From assembly GCA_903866915.1 (NCBI GenBank), contig CAIPPO010000223.1, positions 1 to 32,468 of the forward strand: a stretch of 32,468 bases of DNA. The letters are read 5' to 3'. Under the pieces are notes generated by a model, which saw nothing but the letters and a program-made list of their open reading frames with translations, had not been told where the DNA came from and searched no databases. Numbering within the stretch: position 1 is the stretch's first letter; the number at the start of each line of letters is the position of its first letter. The stretch is from an uncultured Mucilaginibacter sp. (lineage in GTDB: Bacteria > Bacteroidota > Bacteroidia > Sphingobacteriales > Sphingobacteriaceae). Below are positions 31,579 to 32,468 of this stretch, in pieces. The translations under genes and the position numbers were made by a program.

Positions 31579-32468
31579 ATGGTGAAGAAATTTTTAAAGA
31601 GTATAGTTACGAGCCTGGCTCTGGTATTAGCCCTGGTTTTTACTGCAGGCGCCCAGGTGCGCGAAGCGCCTGTAAATTTTTACAAGATCGATAACCTGCC
31701 CGATTCTTTAAAGGAAAATGCCAACTCTATCGTTCGGTATTCCTATGACGAAATATTTATAAAAGGCCCAGGCAAAGCAACTGTAAAGCACCAAAGCTAT
31801 GTGACGATTTTGAACGAAAAAGGAGACAGAGATGCTATTTTTGAATTACTTTACAACCGCAAATACGATAATTATAGTCATATCGAAGTTATTGCTTATG
31901 ATCAGGATGGCAAAATCCTGAAAAAGTATCATAAAAGTGATATGTATGATGGTATGGCAGGGAGTAATGAAGAATTGGCCGGCGATTCGCGTTTCCTTGC
32001 GCTAAGACATGCCATAGCCAGCTATCCAACTACCATTGAAATTGATTATGAGGAAACAATGAACAGCTTCTGGTATATCAATATGCCGGAATGGGTGATT
32101 CAGGAACGATTTGAACAGTCGGTGGAAAATTCAAAAGTTAAGGTAATTGTCGACTCGGCTGCAGGATTCAGATATAGTTACAAAAACATCAAGCTGAAGC
32201 CATCAATCAGTTGGGAAAATGGTTTGCAGACCTATGTTTGGCAGGTAAGTAATCTAAAAGCAATCAAGAATGAAGATAACGCAAAAGCATGGACGCAATT
32301 ACCGGAGGTGAGGTTTATTGAAGGTAAATTTGATTCCTATGGCTATCCCGGGGAAATGACTTCCTGGCAAACTTATGGCCAATGGATTTATAATCTTAAC
32401 AAAGATGTGTGTACGCTGACTCCTCAAAGGGCAGAACAGATCAGGAAAATGACCGACAGTATTAAGTC
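31579..32468 (+). CDS. Third DUF3857 family secreted protein, truncated by the window end
   Basis: The ATG at 31579, three bases after the stop of the upstream paralog, opens a frame that runs to the end of the window (296 codons) without a stop. It starts with a signal peptide (MVKKFLKSIVTSLALVLALV, then TAGAQ). Next come DUF3857-like segments ('DEIFIKGPGKATVKHQSYVTILNEKGD', 'SHIEVIAYDQDGKILKKYHKSDMYD', 'ALRHAIASYPTTIEIDYEE', 'FWYINMPEWVIQERFEQSVENSKVKV'). It is clearly more distant from paralogs 1 and 2 than they are from each other. Any transglutaminase-like domain lies beyond the window, so it cannot be said whether its catalytic triad is intact. It could be the active member of the set. 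Confidence 0.85.
   Translation, partial: MVKKFLKSIVTSLALVLALVFTAGAQVREAPVNFYKIDNLPDSLKENANSIVRYSYDEIFIKGPGKATVKHQSYVTILNEKGDRDAIFELLYNRKYDNYSHIEVIAYDQDGKILKKYHKSDMYDGMAGSNEELAGDSRFLALRHAIASYPTTIEIDYEETMNSFWYINMPEWVIQERFEQSVENSKVKVIVDSAAGFRYSYKNIKLKPSISWENGLQTYVWQVSNLKAIKNEDNAKAWTQLPEVRFIEGKFDSYGYPGEMTSWQTYGQWIYNLNKDVCTLTPQRAEQIRKMTDSIK

Overview
The window looks like chromosome of a Bacteroidota soil or freshwater bacterium, most likely family Sphingobacteriaceae (Mucilaginibacter/Pedobacter-like). This rests on gene content (GH97, tandem DUF3857 proteins, DUF1800/DUF1501 pair, an S-box leader in front of metH), weak Shine-Dalgarno sites, and promoters of the Bacteroidota type (TTTG about 20 nt upstream of TAnnTTTG). 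There is no phage, transposase, CRISPR array or rRNA. Genus is inferred from style, not from a marker gene.

Left part (1-8915). A truncated cyclopropane-fatty-acid synthase and a GPH-type sugar symporter precede what I consider the main system. On the minus strand lies DUF1223 - b-type cytochrome - MsrP-like molybdoenzyme. On the plus strand lies an ECF sigma factor, a zinc-type anti-sigma, a secreted Met/Lys-rich peptide and a secreted peroxiredoxin. Three matching ECF-type promoters (GTAAGG-N15-CGAC) sit before the sigma gene, before the DUF1223 operon and before the peptide gene, so the divergent units look like one autoregulated regulon. The layout recalls the SigF/NrsF-YedY-MrpX hypochlorite-scavenging system of Azospira, with different electron-transfer and anti-sigma parts. 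A modABC molybdate importer lies next to it.

Middle (9025-14461). Three secreted glycoside hydrolases (GH5, GH16 lipoprotein, GH97) are co-oriented without a SusC/SusD pair in view. A 744-nt gap follows. It holds a small inverted-repeat element and, on the minus strand, two tandem tRNA-like RNAs with acceptor, D and T arms but a 43-44 nt variable arm and odd anticodon arms. They have their own promoter and terminator and are divergent from an Lrp/AsnC regulator.

Right part (14527-32468). Next come a Tex RNA-binding protein and a toxin-antitoxin locus whose toxin is broken by two stop codons. A SAM-I riboswitch with a duplicated-arm expression platform leads into metH, followed by metF, so methionine and folate one-carbon genes are grouped. 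After these lie a HAD hydrolase, a small CsbD-like protein, an outer-membrane beta-barrel protein, the DUF1800/DUF1501 pair, and three tandem DUF3857 proteins, the last running off the window. A dispersed intergenic repeat occurs three times (near 2.2, 21.6 and 22.7 kb).
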